From Streptomyces eurythermus (GTDB lineage Bacteria > Actinomycetota > Actinomycetes > Streptomycetales > Streptomycetaceae), in assembly GCF_014649115.1 (NCBI RefSeq), contig NZ_BMSK01000003.1, positions 434,001 to 498,000 of the forward strand: DNA of 64,000 nt, given 5' to 3'. A program made the position numbers and the translations under genes. The notes beneath the pieces were generated by a model. The model was not told where the DNA came from. It worked only from the letters and a program-made list of their open reading frames with translations, and did not search any database. Positions 46,766 through 55,846 of this stretch are shown here, piece by piece (position 1 is the stretch's first letter; every line of letters starts with the position of its first letter).

Positions 46766-48063
46766 GCATGCGAAGGACAGGCACAGCGGCCGGGAGCACG
46801 GGAGCCCTGCTGGTGCTCGGTGCGGCGGGCATCCTGCTGGGCCCGGCGGTGACGCCCGCGCGGGCGGCCGACGTGGCCTACGCCACCCACTGCGTGCCGC
46901 CCGCGGGCATCGACCCCGTCGACGGCACCACCGAGGTCGGGATCACCGCACCGGCCACGGCGAAGGTGGGCGACACCGTGACCGTCGGGTGGACGTTCGT
47001 CCGGGCCGCGTCCCGCAACCCGGACATCATCGACCTGCCCGCGAACTCCGTCCAGCCGTCCGGGGTGCTGAAGGCGGCCGGCGCGCAGAGCGCCGACATC
47101 GCGATGCGGGGCCCCCGGGAGAACCCCGCGATCCCCAAGGGCGGCGCCATGGTGCTCTCCGCCATGAAGGGCACGCTGAAGCTGACCGCCGCGGGAGAGG
47201 TGACGCTGACCCCGGACGCGTACACCGTCAACGCGATGTCCACGAACACTGAGTGCGCGCCCAGGGAGACCGTGCCGAAGGCGGCGACGATCCGGGTGAC
47301 GGCGGACGGCGGCGGCACGCCCACCACGACCCCCAGCACGACGCCGTCGGACACGGCGACCCCGACGCGGACCGCCACCGCGACGGCCACCCCGACCGCC
47401 ACGGCCACCGGCGGCACCGGGCAGACCGACTTCCCCGGCAAGGAGGTGCAGATCCCGTACGCCTGCAAGACCCCGATCGGCGACAAGAGCGCCACCTCGC
47501 CGGTGCGGATCGACGCGCGGAAGGACGGCGGGGGCTACGCCCTCACCGTGAAGTTCGGCAAGTCGGTGATGGACAGTCCCGCCGAGATCCCGAAGGGCTC
47601 GGTGAAGCCGTCCATGGAGGTGGTGCTGGGCGGCGCCGACAAGGGCACCGTGCACGTGGAGGGACCGGAGAACGCGGGGCCCATCAAGGCCGGCGCCCCC
47701 ATCGAGATCCCCGACCTCACCGGCACCTACAAGCCCGGCGCCGACGGCTCCTCGACGCTCTCCCCGGGCGTGCTGACGGTCAAGGCGCTCGGGACGACCA
47801 CGACGTGCACACCGGTGCGGACGGCCGTCTCGCTCACCCTGGACACGACGCGGCAGCCGGGCGGCGCTGCGGGCGGCACGTCGGCGTCGGGCGGTTCCTC
47901 GGGCACGGCCGCGACGGGCGGAGGGGACGGCGGCGCCGGCGGCCTCGCCGAGACCGGCGCGGGCGACCACGGCGCCCTGCGGGCCCTGGGCCTGGTGGCG
48001 GGCACGGCGGTCCTGCTGGGCGCCGCGGTGTTCACGCTGATGCCGCGACGCGGGACCCGATAG
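46762..48063 (+). CDS. Secreted surface protein with LAETG sortase signal, two beta domains
   Basis: A 433-residue exported protein (signal to about residue 35, TPARAADV). Domain 1 (about 38-170) and domain 2 (about 230-355) share the Cys-to-Cys beta layout, and domain 2 is a close match to the LPQTG protein at 43918 (CKTPIGDKSATSPV against CRTPIGVKSAVSPI; VKALGTTTTCTP against IKALGTTTTCTP). A Thr/Pro-rich linker (about 180-215; PTTTPSTTPSDTATPTRTA) joins them. The C-terminus is LAETG, a hydrophobic segment, then RRGTR, the preferred motif of Streptomyces class E sortases. GTG overlaps the preceding stop. Confidence 0.82.
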   Translation: MSMRRTGTAAGSTGALLVLGAAGILLGPAVTPARAADVAYATHCVPPAGIDPVDGTTEVGITAPATAKVGDTVTVGWTFVRAASRNPDIIDLPANSVQPSGVLKAAGAQSADIAMRGPRENPAIPKGGAMVLSAMKGTLKLTAAGEVTLTPDAYTVNAMSTNTECAPRETVPKAATIRVTADGGGTPTTTPSTTPSDTATPTRTATATATPTATATGGTGQTDFPGKEVQIPYACKTPIGDKSATSPVRIDARKDGGGYALTVKFGKSVMDSPAEIPKGSVKPSMEVVLGGADKGTVHVEGPENAGPIKAGAPIEIPDLTGTYKPGADGSSTLSPGVLTVKALGTTTTCTPVRTAVSLTLDTTRQPGGAAGGTSASGGSSGTAATGGGDGGAGGLAETGAGDHGALRALGLVAGTAVLLGAAVFTLMPRRGTR

Positions 48064-48111
48064 CCGAAAAGGGCCGCCGCACCCACCTGGGTGCAGCGGC
48101 CCTTTTCGGCT
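48062..48111. terminator. Bidirectional terminator between the surface locus and the POT gene
   Basis: A 16-bp perfect outer stem (agccgaaaagggccgc, 48062-48077, with 48096-48111) plus an inner stem gcaccca/tgggtgc. A/T pairs in the stem give an internal T-run in both directions. Confidence 0.9.
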
Positions 48112-48133
48112 TGGTCCCGAGGGACCGGACGGA

Positions 48134-49639
48134 CTAGTTGACGTTGCCCATCAGCTTCTTGACCTTGTTGCGGTACATCCACACCGCCACACCCGCGATC
48201 ACGGCGAGCACGGCCTCCAGGGCGACGAAGCCCTTCTTGTCGAGGTTGACGCCGCCGACGGCCGGGTTGGACAGCAGGGCGGTGACGGAGTCGCCCGCGG
48301 TCACCGCGAGGAACCAGACACCCATCATCTGCGAGGCGTACTTCTGCGGCGCCATCTTCGTGGTCACCGACAGACCCACCGGGGACAGCGTCAGCTCACC
48401 GACGGTCTGCACGAAGTAGATCGCGACCAGCCACAGCGCCGCGGCCTTGTGACCGCCCTCCGCGACCGACAGCGGGGCGAGGAAGACGAAGAAGGACACA
48501 CCGACCAGCACCAGACCGGAAGAGAACTTCACGATCGTGCTCGGCTCCTTGCCGCGCCGGTTCAGCCACAGCCACAGCCAGGCGAAGACCGGCGCCAGCG
48601 CCATGATCAGGACCGGGTTGACCGACTGGTACCAGGAGACCGGGAAGTCCCAGCCGAGGACCGAGTTCTCGGCGCCGTCCTTGGCGAACAGCGACAGGGT
48701 CGAGCCGCCCTGGTCGTAGATCATCCAGAAGACGGCGGCGGCCACGAAGAACCAGATGTACGCCGACACCTTCGAGCGCTCGCCGGCGTCCAGGTCCTTG
48801 TCCCGCCGGATCCGGGCGATGACCAGGATCGGCACGATCAGGCCGATGACGGTGAGCGGGATCAGCGCCCAGTTCAGGGTGAAGTGACCGGTGCCGCCGA
48901 CGACGCCGTAGAACACCGCGGCGACGGCCAGCCAGATCAGGCCCTTGCGCAGCGTGGCGGTCTTCTCCTCGGCGGTCAGCGGGGTCGGGACCTCGCTGCT
49001 CTTCGGGTTCAGGTGACGGCCGCCCAGCAGGTACTGGACCAGGCCCAGCGCCATGCCGAGCGCGGCCAGCGCGAAGCCCAGGTGCCAGTTGACGTTCTCG
49101 CCGATGGTGCCGATGACCAGCGGGGCGACGAAGGCGCCGAGGTTGATGCCGATGTAGAAGAGCGTGAAGCCACCGTCGCGGCGCGGGTCCTCCGGGCCGT
49201 TGTACAGGTGGCCGACCATCGTGGAGATGTTGGCCTTCAGCAGACCCGAACCGATGGCGACGAGCACCAGACCGACGTAGAAGCTCGCGGCGAAGGGGAC
49301 CGCCAGGCACAGGTGGCCCAGCATGATGACCGCGCCCGCGACGGCGACCGTCTTGCGCGGACCGAGCAGGCGGTCGGCGAACCAGCCGCCGGGCAGGGCG
49401 AGCAGGTACACGAGCGACAGGTACACCGCGTAGATCGCGCTCGCCGTGCCACCGTTGAGGTGCAGGCCACCCGGGGCCACCAGGTACAGCGGGAGCAGGG
49501 CCCTCATGCCGTAGTAGGAGAAGCGCTCCCACATCTCGGTCATGAAGAGAGTGGCCAGTCCGCGGGGGTGGCCGAAGAAGGTCTTCTCGGAACCGGGGGT
49601 GCCCGGTCGGACCGAGTCCTTCGTCAGGCTGGACGCCAT
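48134..49639 (-). CDS. POT/PTR-family proton-dependent oligopeptide transporter
   Basis: A 501-residue MFS transporter with 12-14 TM helices. It has the POT signature ExxERFxYYG in TM1 (EMWERFSYYGMRALLPLYL), the RxxxGxxxL-like ADRLLGPRKT loop, GGFTLFYIGINLGAFVAPL (FYxxINxG of PTR2) and a C-terminal PVGLSVTTKMAPQKYASQMMG. It imports di- and tripeptides with protons. It lies next to the DraR/DraK-like two-component genes on the opposite strand, a plausible nitrogen-source link. Its upstream region holds a short interspersed repeat at 49669. Start ATG 49639 with aaggaa upstream. Confidence 0.93.
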   Translation of the reverse strand: MASSLTKDSVRPGTPGSEKTFFGHPRGLATLFMTEMWERFSYYGMRALLPLYLVAPGGLHLNGGTASAIYAVYLSLVYLLALPGGWFADRLLGPRKTVAVAGAVIMLGHLCLAVPFAASFYVGLVLVAIGSGLLKANISTMVGHLYNGPEDPRRDGGFTLFYIGINLGAFVAPLVIGTIGENVNWHLGFALAALGMALGLVQYLLGGRHLNPKSSEVPTPLTAEEKTATLRKGLIWLAVAAVFYGVVGGTGHFTLNWALIPLTVIGLIVPILVIARIRRDKDLDAGERSKVSAYIWFFVAAAVFWMIYDQGGSTLSLFAKDGAENSVLGWDFPVSWYQSVNPVLIMALAPVFAWLWLWLNRRGKEPSTIVKFSSGLVLVGVSFFVFLAPLSVAEGGHKAAALWLVAIYFVQTVGELTLSPVGLSVTTKMAPQKYASQMMGVWFLAVTAGDSVTALLSNPAVGGVNLDKKGFVALEAVLAVIAGVAVWMYRNKVKKLMGNVN

Positions 49640-49668
49640 GGTCGTTCCTTGCTGGTCGGGACGCGCGG

Positions 49669-49710
49669 TTGGGGGTCCCCCCTGCTCGGCGAGCCGAGCT
49701 TGGGGGAGTG
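49669..49710 (+). repeat. Short interspersed repeat element upstream of the POT gene
   Basis: TTGGGGGTCCCCCC, core GCTCGG-cgag-CCGAGC, then TTGGGGGAGTG. It matches the hutI element at 39957 in layout and size. On the - strand it lies in the 5' leader of the transporter, 30 bp from its start codon, and could form a hairpin there. Confidence 0.7.
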
Positions 49711-50165
49711 CGCGCCCGGTGGGGTGCGGCCGGCACCGGCGGGTCGGCCGGCCACCCCCACGCCCAGGGGGATTCCGACTCCGGATCACGGAGGCGGCGG
49801 ACGGCGACCACCGGGATCCACGCCCCACACGCGTCGCTGCGCCCGGAGCCCGGCCAGAGGTCATTCCTTTCGAGGCTGGTCGGGGACCAGCCCGTACACA
49901 AAAGAGACCTTCAGCGTCGACTGCCCGCCAAAGGTCCCCGGTGCGTACTACAGGCGTTCAGGTCACCATACGGCAGGACACTGCCGGATATGGAAGGTCT
50001 TGAGACGCGGATCACAGGTGTCGCGGGAACCGCGCAACCGGTTTCGAAGGTCTCCTCTACGATCCCATCCCCAGGTCAATGGTTCGTACCAGCAGCGTAC
50101 GAAGGTAAGAGGCCGGGAAGGCGATCACGCCCCGGCCCCGTACACGGGCGGACTACCATCACCTC
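49711..50165. other. Divergent regulatory region between POT and two-component genes
   Basis: 455 bp with no gene. Two perfect hairpins, GGCTGGTC-ggg-GACCAGCC (49874-49892) and CGGCAG-gaca-CTGCCG (49971-49986), are notable. A -10-like TACCAT (50154-50159) ends six bases before the ATG at 50166, so the response regulator gene may be leaderless. Confidence 0.5.
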
Positions 50166-50843
50166 ATGACCCGTGTACTGCTCGCCGAGGACGACGCGTC
50201 CATCTCGGAGCCGCTGGCCCGCGCCCTGCGCCGGGAAGGTTACGAGGTCGAGGTGCGCGAGGACGGACCCGCCGCGCTCGACGCCGGAATGCAGGGCGGC
50301 GTCGACCTGGTCGTGCTGGACCTGGGCCTGCCCGGCATGGACGGCCTGGAGGTCGCCCGCCGGCTGCGGGCCGACGGTCACACCGTGCCGATCCTCATCC
50401 TGACCGCGCGCGCCGACGAGGTGGACACCGTCGTCGGCCTCGACGCGGGCGCCGACGACTACGTCACCAAGCCCTTCCGGCTCGCCGAACTGCTCGCCCG
50501 GGTGCGGGCGCTGCTGCGGCGCGGGTCCGCCGAGCCGCAGCAGCCGCCGGCCACGCACGGGGTGCGCATCGACGTCGAGTCGCACCGCGCGTGGATGGGC
50601 GACGAGGAGCTCCAGCTCACCGCCAAGGAATTCGACCTGCTGCGGGTGCTGGTGCGGGACGCCGGGCGCGTGGTCACCCGGGACCAGCTGATGCGCGAGG
50701 TCTGGGACACCACCTGGTGGTCGTCGACCAAGACCCTCGACATGCACATCTCCTGGCTGCGCAAGAAGCTCGGCGACGACGCGGCGAACCCCCGGTACAT
50801 CGCGACGGTGCGCGGCGTGGGCTTCCGCTTCGAGAAGAGCTGA
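50166..50843 (+). CDS. draR: OmpR/PhoB-family response regulator (DraR-like)
   Basis: A 225-residue regulator. The receiver domain (about 1-115) has acidic pocket LAEDDAS, phospho-acceptor Asp (near residue 51) in LVVLDLGLPGMDGL, LTARADEV Thr and the Lys in YVTKPFRLAEL. The winged-helix domain (about 125-222) has LQLTAKEFDLLRVLVRDAGRVVTRDQL and later SWLRKKLGDDAANPRYIATVRGVGFRFE. It is followed after 37 bp by its kinase. Synteny and context recall DraR-DraK of S. coelicolor, which affects antibiotic production under nitrogen excess. The name is tentative. Likely leaderless mRNA. Confidence 0.9.
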   Translation: MTRVLLAEDDASISEPLARALRREGYEVEVREDGPAALDAGMQGGVDLVVLDLGLPGMDGLEVARRLRADGHTVPILILTARADEVDTVVGLDAGADDYVTKPFRLAELLARVRALLRRGSAEPQQPPATHGVRIDVESHRAWMGDEELQLTAKEFDLLRVLVRDAGRVVTRDQLMREVWDTTWWSSTKTLDMHISWLRKKLGDDAANPRYIATVRGVGFRFEKS

Positions 50844-50880
50844 GCCGGTCCGGGCCGGCGATCACCCCAGGTAACGGACC

Positions 50881-52155
50881 ATGCGTCGACGTCTCATCCA
50901 GTCCACCCTCGCCGTCGTGCTGGTGGTGATCGCCGTCTTCGGCGTCTCGCTCGTCGCCGTCGAGACCCGGACCATCAGCAACAGCGCCCAGGAGCGGGTC
51001 GAGTCGGAGGCGGTGCGGCTGGCCAGCATCGTGGACAGCCGGCTGCTGGCCGCGGAGAACGTCAACGCGGACGTACTGCGCAATCCGGTCAGCAAGGACC
51101 AGTACGCGATCATCCGCATGCCCGGCCAGGCGCCCATAGAGATCGGCGAGAAGCCCGAGGGCGACACCATCCACTCCACCCAGCGGGGCGAGGAGGGCGA
51201 GACGGTCACCGTCGAGGAGCCCCGCTCCGCGGTGACCCGCGAGGTCGGCCGGACGCTGCTGATCATCGGGCTGGTCGCGCTGCTGGCGGTGGTCGCGGCC
51301 GTGCTGCTCGCCCTGAGGCAGGCGGGCCGGCTCGCCTCCCCGCTGACCGACCTCGCCGAGACCGCCGAACGCCTCGGCTCCGGCGACCCGCGCCCGCGGC
51401 ACAAGCGCTACGGCGTGCCCGAGCTGGACCGGGTCGCCGATGTGCTGGACTCCTCCGCCGAGCGGATCGCGCGCATGCTGACCGCCGAGCGGCGCCTCGC
51501 GGCCGACGCCTCGCACCAGCTGCGCACCCCGCTCACCGCCCTGTCCATGCGGCTGGAGGAGATCACCCTCACCGAGGACCTGGAGACGGTGAAGGAGGAG
51601 GCCACCATCGCGCTGACGCAGGTGGAGCGGCTGACCGATGTGGTGGAGCGGCTGCTGACCAACTCGCGCGACCCGCGCACCGGCTCCGCGGTCTCCTTCG
51701 ACCTGGACGAGGTCATCCAGCAGCAGCTCGCCGAGTGGCGGCCCGCCTACCGCAGTGCCGGCCGGGCCATCGTCAGCTCCGGCAAGCAGCACCTGACGGC
51801 GGTGGGCACGCCGGGCGCGGTCGCCCAGGTGCTGGCCGCGCTGATCGAGAACTCGCTGATGCACGGCGGCGGCACGGTGGCCCTGCGCACCCGGGTCACC
51901 GGCAACCAGGCCGTGATCGAGGTGACCGACGAGGGGCCGGGGGTGCCGGCCGACCTCGGGGCGCGGATCTTCGAGCGGACGATCAGCGGGCGGAACTCCA
52001 CGGGCATCGGCCTGGCCGTCGCGCGGGATCTCGCGGAGGCCGACGGCGGCCGCCTGGAGCTGCTCCAGGCGCAGCCCCCGGTCTTCGGCCTGTTCCTCTC
52101 CCGCACGCCCCCGGCGCCCAAGAGGGACGGGGAGCAGCGGGCGACGGTCCGCTGA
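50881..52155 (+). CDS. draK: Sensor histidine kinase (DraK-like)
   Basis: A 424-residue kinase. TM1 (about 8-28; LAVVLVVIAVFGVSLVAVE) leads to an extracytoplasmic sensor (about 30-120) with IMRTISNSAQERVESEA-like and TVTVEEPRSAVTREVG segments. TM2 (about 121-142; LLIIGLVALLAVVAAVLLAL) and HAMP (about 145-195) follow. The HisKA His lies near residue 211 in ADASHQLRTPLTALS. HATPase has N ALIENSLMHG, G1 EVTDEGPGVP and G2 STGIGLAVARDLAEADGG. In DraK, the short sensor has been reported to respond to pH in vitro, so this one may sense acidity or a small ligand. Paired with the regulator upstream. Confidence 0.9.
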   Translation: MRRRLIQSTLAVVLVVIAVFGVSLVAVETRTISNSAQERVESEAVRLASIVDSRLLAAENVNADVLRNPVSKDQYAIIRMPGQAPIEIGEKPEGDTIHSTQRGEEGETVTVEEPRSAVTREVGRTLLIIGLVALLAVVAAVLLALRQAGRLASPLTDLAETAERLGSGDPRPRHKRYGVPELDRVADVLDSSAERIARMLTAERRLAADASHQLRTPLTALSMRLEEITLTEDLETVKEEATIALTQVERLTDVVERLLTNSRDPRTGSAVSFDLDEVIQQQLAEWRPAYRSAGRAIVSSGKQHLTAVGTPGAVAQVLAALIENSLMHGGGTVALRTRVTGNQAVIEVTDEGPGVPADLGARIFERTISGRNSTGIGLAVARDLAEADGGRLELLQAQPPVFGLFLSRTPPAPKRDGEQRATVR

Positions 52156-52165
52156 GAAGGCCTGG

Positions 52166-52669
52166 TTACGGAACCCGCTGCCGGGGCGCGGGCCGCCGCG
52201 GTTCCTGCTTCAGAATCGATTCCGCACCCGCCACGGCCTGCCCGGCCGGCAGCGCCCGGAACACCCAGGTGCGGTAGGACCAGAACCGGAACAGCGTCGC
52301 CACACCGATGCCGACGAACTTGAAGACGTTGCTCTGCAGCGGGGTGTCCCACCCGAAGCTGTACGTCGCCAGGTACAGCACGCCGTTCTCGATCACCAGG
52401 CCGGCCGCGCTGAACAGCATGAACAGCACCAGTTCCCGGGTGCGCCCGCCCTTGTCGCGGTCGCGGTAGGTCCAGTACCGGAAGCCGACGTAGTTGAAGA
52501 CGATGGCCACGACGGTCGCGATGATGCTCGCCCGTACCACCGGCAGGTCCGACATGTTCCGGACCAGGTTGAACACACCGAGGTTCACGAGGACCCCGGC
52601 CCCGCCGACGGCGCCGAATTTCACCATCTCGCGTACGAGCCGTTGCAGCCTCGCGGAACGAGGTTCCAT
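52166..52669 (-). CDS. GtrA-family membrane protein
   Basis: A 167-residue protein with four TM helices, the GtrA/DPMS-flippase fold: VKFGAVGGAGVLVNLGVFN, IIATVVAIVFNYVGFRYWTYR, LFMLFSAAGLVIENGVLYL and VGIGVATLFRFWSYRTWVF. The NYxGxRxWTYR and FRFWSYRTWVF patterns are typical. These proteins are implicated in moving polyprenyl-linked sugars across the membrane. The partner glycosyltransferase is not adjacent. Convergent with the kinase gene, 10 bp apart. Confidence 0.88.
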   Translation of the reverse strand: MEPRSARLQRLVREMVKFGAVGGAGVLVNLGVFNLVRNMSDLPVVRASIIATVVAIVFNYVGFRYWTYRDRDKGGRTRELVLFMLFSAAGLVIENGVLYLATYSFGWDTPLQSNVFKFVGIGVATLFRFWSYRTWVFRALPAGQAVAGAESILKQEPRRPAPRQRVP

Positions 52670-52849
52670 GGCTGGGCAGCTCCCGTCGGTAGGGTTCGAC
52701 AACCCCGCCATGCTAGCCGCGCGGACCCCGGCGTGCCATGGACCGGCCCACAGCCGGGAAACCGGCCGGAAAACAGACCGGAAAGAGGCGGGAAAGCGTC
52801 GGGTAAGAGTTCCGCGAGGGAGGCGATCCGGCCACCCCCGCGTGGCCGA

Positions 52850-52864
52850 TACGCTAGGGGGGTG
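52850..52864 (+). promoter_or_regulatory. Leaderless-type -10 element (TACGCT) for purK
   Basis: TACGCT at 52850-52855 ends six bases before GTG 52862; the six bases are agggg g, an imperfect site. Same geometry as the other leaderless candidates. Confidence 0.45.
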
Positions 52865-54001
52865 ACGTTCCCGGTAGTCGGCATGGTCGGCGGGGGGCAG
52901 CTCGCGCGTATGACGCACGAGGCGGGCATCCCGTTGGGCATCAGGTTCAAGCTCCTCAGTGACACCCCTCAGGATTCCGCGGCGCAGGTCGTGAGCGATG
53001 TCGTCATCGGCGACTACCGCGACCTGGACACGCTGCGCGAGTTCGCGCGCGGATGCGACGTGATCACCTTCGATCACGAACACGTCCCCACCGAGCACCT
53101 ACGGGCCCTGGAGGCGGACGGCATTCCCGTGCGCCCGGGGCCCGACGCGCTGGTGCACGCCCAGGACAAGGGCGTGATGCGGGCGAAACTCGACGCGATC
53201 GGCATCCCGTGCCCCCGGCACCGGATCGTGGCCGACCCTGAGGACGTGGTGCGGTTCGCGGCCGAGGGCGATGGTTTCCCCGTCGTCCTGAAGACGGTCC
53301 GCGGCGGCTACGACGGCAAGGGGGTGTGGGTCGTGGAGAACGCCGAGGAGGCGGCCGAGCCGTTCCGCGCCGGCGTCCCCGTCCTCGCCGAGGAGAAGGT
53401 CGACTACGTCCGCGAACTGGCCGCCAACGTCGTCCGCTCCCCGCACGGCCAGGCCGTCGCCTACCCGGTGGTGGAGTCCCGTCAGGTGAACGGCGTCTGC
53501 GACACCGTGATCGCGCCCGCCCCGGACCTGCCCGAGGACCTCGCCCTGCACGCCGAGCGGCTGGCCCTGACCATCGCCAAGGAACTCGGCGTCGTCGGAC
53601 ACCTCGCCGTCGAGCTGTTCCAGACCCGCGACGGCCGCGTCCTGGTCAACGAGCTGGCGATGCGCCCGCACAACTCCGGCCACTGGTCCATGGACGGCGC
53701 GATCACCTCGCAGTTCGCCAACCACGTCCGCGCGGTCCTGGACCTGCCGCTGGGCGACCCGCGCCCGCGCGCCAAGTGGACGGTCATGGTCAACGTCCTG
53801 GGCGGCGACTTCCCGGACATGTACTCCGCCTACTTGCACTGCATGGCCCGGGACCCCAAGCTCAAGATCCACATGTACGGCAAGGACGTGAAGCCCGGCC
53901 GCAAGGTCGGACACGTCAACACCTACGGCGACGACCTGGACGACGTGCTGGAGCGCGCCCGTCACGCAGCCGGCTACCTGAGAGGCACGATCACCGAATG
54001 A
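52862..54001 (+). CDS. purK: N5-carboxyaminoimidazole ribonucleotide synthetase
   Basis: A 379-residue ATP-grasp enzyme converting AIR, ATP and bicarbonate to N5-CAIR in purine synthesis. It has an N-terminal [34 protein letters not shown], the ATP-grasp [20 protein letters not shown] and [20 protein letters not shown]. The metal-binding [16 protein letters not shown] and a C-terminal [16 protein letters not shown] complete it. GTG start at a probable leaderless promoter. Its stop overlaps the purE ATG (ATGA), so purK and purE are coupled, an order inverted from some bacteria. Confidence 0.95.
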   Translation: MTFPVVGMVGGGQLARMTHEAGIPLGIRFKLLSDTPQDSAAQVVSDVVIGDYRDLDTLREFARGCDVITFDHEHVPTEHLRALEADGIPVRPGPDALVHAQDKGVMRAKLDAIGIPCPRHRIVADPEDVVRFAAEGDGFPVVLKTVRGGYDGKGVWVVENAEEAAEPFRAGVPVLAEEKVDYVRELAANVVRSPHGQAVAYPVVESRQVNGVCDTVIAPAPDLPEDLALHAERLALTIAKELGVVGHLAVELFQTRDGRVLVNELAMRPHNSGHWSMDGAITSQFANHVRAVLDLPLGDPRPRAKWTVMVNVLGGDFPDMYSAYLHCMARDPKLKIHMYGKDVKPGRKVGHVNTYGDDLDDVLERARHAAGYLRGTITE

Positions 54002-54519
54002 GCCCAGTTGTAGGCATCGTTATGGGGTCGGACTCGGACTGGCCCGTCATGGAGGGCGCCGCCAAGGCCCTGGACGAGTTCGAGATCGCCTACGAGGTCG
54101 ACGTCGTCTCCGCGCACCGCATGCCCCGCGAGATGATCACCTACGGCGAGCAGGCCGCCGACCGCGGGCTGAAGGTGATCATCGCGGGCGCGGGCGGCGC
54201 CGCCCACCTGCCCGGCATGCTCGCCTCCGTCACCCCGCTGCCGGTCATCGGCGTGCCCGTGCCGCTGAAGTACCTGGACGGCATGGACTCGCTGCTGTCC
54301 ATCGTGCAGATGCCGGCCGGCGTCCCGGTCGCCACGGTCTCCGTCGCCGGCGCCCGCAACGCCGGTCTGCTCGCGGCCCGGATGCTCGCCGCGCACGACG
54401 AGGACCTGCTGCACCGGATGCGCGACTTCCAGCAGGACCTGAACGACCAGGCCACCGAGAAGGGCAAGCGGCTGCGCGCCAAGGTCGAGGGCGCGAGCGG
54501 CTTCGGCTTCGGGAAGTGA
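53998..54519 (+). CDS. purE: N5-carboxyaminoimidazole ribonucleotide mutase
   Basis: A 173-residue PurE (class I) isomerising N5-CAIR to CAIR. Signature features are [30 protein letters not shown] with the active-site His, the [14 protein letters not shown] loop, and [25 protein letters not shown]. It acts directly after PurK. Its TGA overlaps the GTG of the dipeptidase gene (GTGA). Confidence 0.96.
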   Translation: MSPVVGIVMGSDSDWPVMEGAAKALDEFEIAYEVDVVSAHRMPREMITYGEQAADRGLKVIIAGAGGAAHLPGMLASVTPLPVIGVPVPLKYLDGMDSLLSIVQMPAGVPVATVSVAGARNAGLLAARMLAAHDEDLLHRMRDFQQDLNDQATEKGKRLRAKVEGASGFGFGK

Positions 54520-55718
54520 CCGCCATGGGCGCGCTGGAGGAGGCCCGGGAACTGCTGCGCGAGTTCCCGGTCGTGGACGGCCACAACGACCTGCCGTGGG
54601 CGCTGCGCGAGCAGGTCCGCTACGACCTCGACGCCCTGGACATCGCCGGGGACCGCCGCGACCGGCTGCACACCGACCTGCCGCGGCTGCGCGCGGGCGG
54701 GGTCGGCGCGCAGTACTGGTCGGTGTACGTGCCGGCCGAGCAGCCGGACCCGGTCGCGGCCACCCTGGAGCAGATCGACTGCGTCCGCCGGATGCTCGAG
54801 CGCTACCCGGCGGACCTGGCGCCCGCGCGGACCGCCGCCGACCTGGAGACGGCCCGCGCCGAGGGCCGTATCGCCTCCCTCATGGGTGCCGAGGGCGGCC
54901 ACTCCATCGCCAACTCCCTGGGCACCCTGCGCGCCCTGCACGCGCTCGGTGTGCGCTACATGACGCTCACCCACAACTCCAACGTGGACTGGGCGGACTC
55001 CGCGACCGACGAGCCCCGGGCCGGCGGCCTGACCGCCTTCGGCCGCGAGGTGGTCGGGGAGATGAACCGGCTCGGCATGCTGGTCGACCTCTCGCACGTG
55101 GCCGCCACCACCATGCGGGACGCGCTGGACGCCTCCGCCGCGCCGGTGATCTTCTCGCACTCCTCCGCCCGCGCGGTCTGCGACCACCCGCGCAACATCC
55201 CCGACGACGTCCTGGAGCGGCTGCCCGCCAACGGCGGCGTGGCGATGGTGACGTTCGTGCCCAAGTTCGTGCTCCAGGCCGCCGTCGACTGGACGGCCGC
55301 CGCCGACGAGAACCTGCGCGCCCACGGACTGCACCACCTGGACACCAGCCCCGAGGCGATGCGGCTGCACCGCGCCTTCGAGGAGCGCCACCCGCGCCCG
55401 GTCGCCACGGTGTCCGTGGTGGCCGACCACCTGGACCACATGCGCGAGGTGGCCGGCATCGACCACCTGGGCATCGGCGGTGACTACGACGGCACCGCGT
55501 TCACCCCGGACGGCCTGGACGACGTCTCCGGCTACCCGAACCTCGTCGCCGAGCTGCTGGACCGCGGCTGGTCCCGCACCGACCTGGCCAAGCTCACCTG
55601 GCGGAACGCGGTACGGGTGCTGGGCGCGGCGGAGGACGTGGCCCGCGGTCTCCAGGCCACCCGCGGCCCCTCCCTCGCCACGATCGGGGAACTGGACGGC
55701 ACACCCGGCGAGAGCTGA
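54516..55718 (+). CDS. Membrane dipeptidase (renal dipeptidase, family M19), active copy
   Basis: A 400-residue M19 zinc dipeptidase. All metal ligands are visible: HxD in [10 protein letters not shown] (His 23, Asp 25), bridging Glu in MGAEGGHS, His in VDLSHVA and [15 protein letters not shown], and Asp in GIGGDYDG. The substrate-clasping Arg in DHPRN is present. It hydrolyses dipeptides and may act on D-amino-acid-containing wall peptides. No signal peptide or lipobox is visible, so it is probably cytoplasmic. Its GTG overlaps purE, so it is translationally coupled to a purine gene, an odd pairing. A degenerate paralogue lies immediately downstream. Confidence 0.92.
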   Translation: MTAMGALEEARELLREFPVVDGHNDLPWALREQVRYDLDALDIAGDRRDRLHTDLPRLRAGGVGAQYWSVYVPAEQPDPVAATLEQIDCVRRMLERYPADLAPARTAADLETARAEGRIASLMGAEGGHSIANSLGTLRALHALGVRYMTLTHNSNVDWADSATDEPRAGGLTAFGREVVGEMNRLGMLVDLSHVAATTMRDALDASAAPVIFSHSSARAVCDHPRNIPDDVLERLPANGGVAMVTFVPKFVLQAAVDWTAAADENLRAHGLHHLDTSPEAMRLHRAFEERHPRPVATVSVVADHLDHMREVAGIDHLGIGGDYDGTAFTPDGLDDVSGYPNLVAELLDRGWSRTDLAKLTWRNAVRVLGAAEDVARGLQATRGPSLATIGELDGTPGES

Positions 55719-55846
55719 CCGGATTACCCCCGAACGCCCCGCTCACCAGGAGGTCCGGCCCGCTCCGTGCGACCGTGTCGGTACGCCGGCCACAGCCCGT
55801 CGCAGCTCACGACCGGCGTTGCCGCCGACGACGTACGGAGCCCGCC

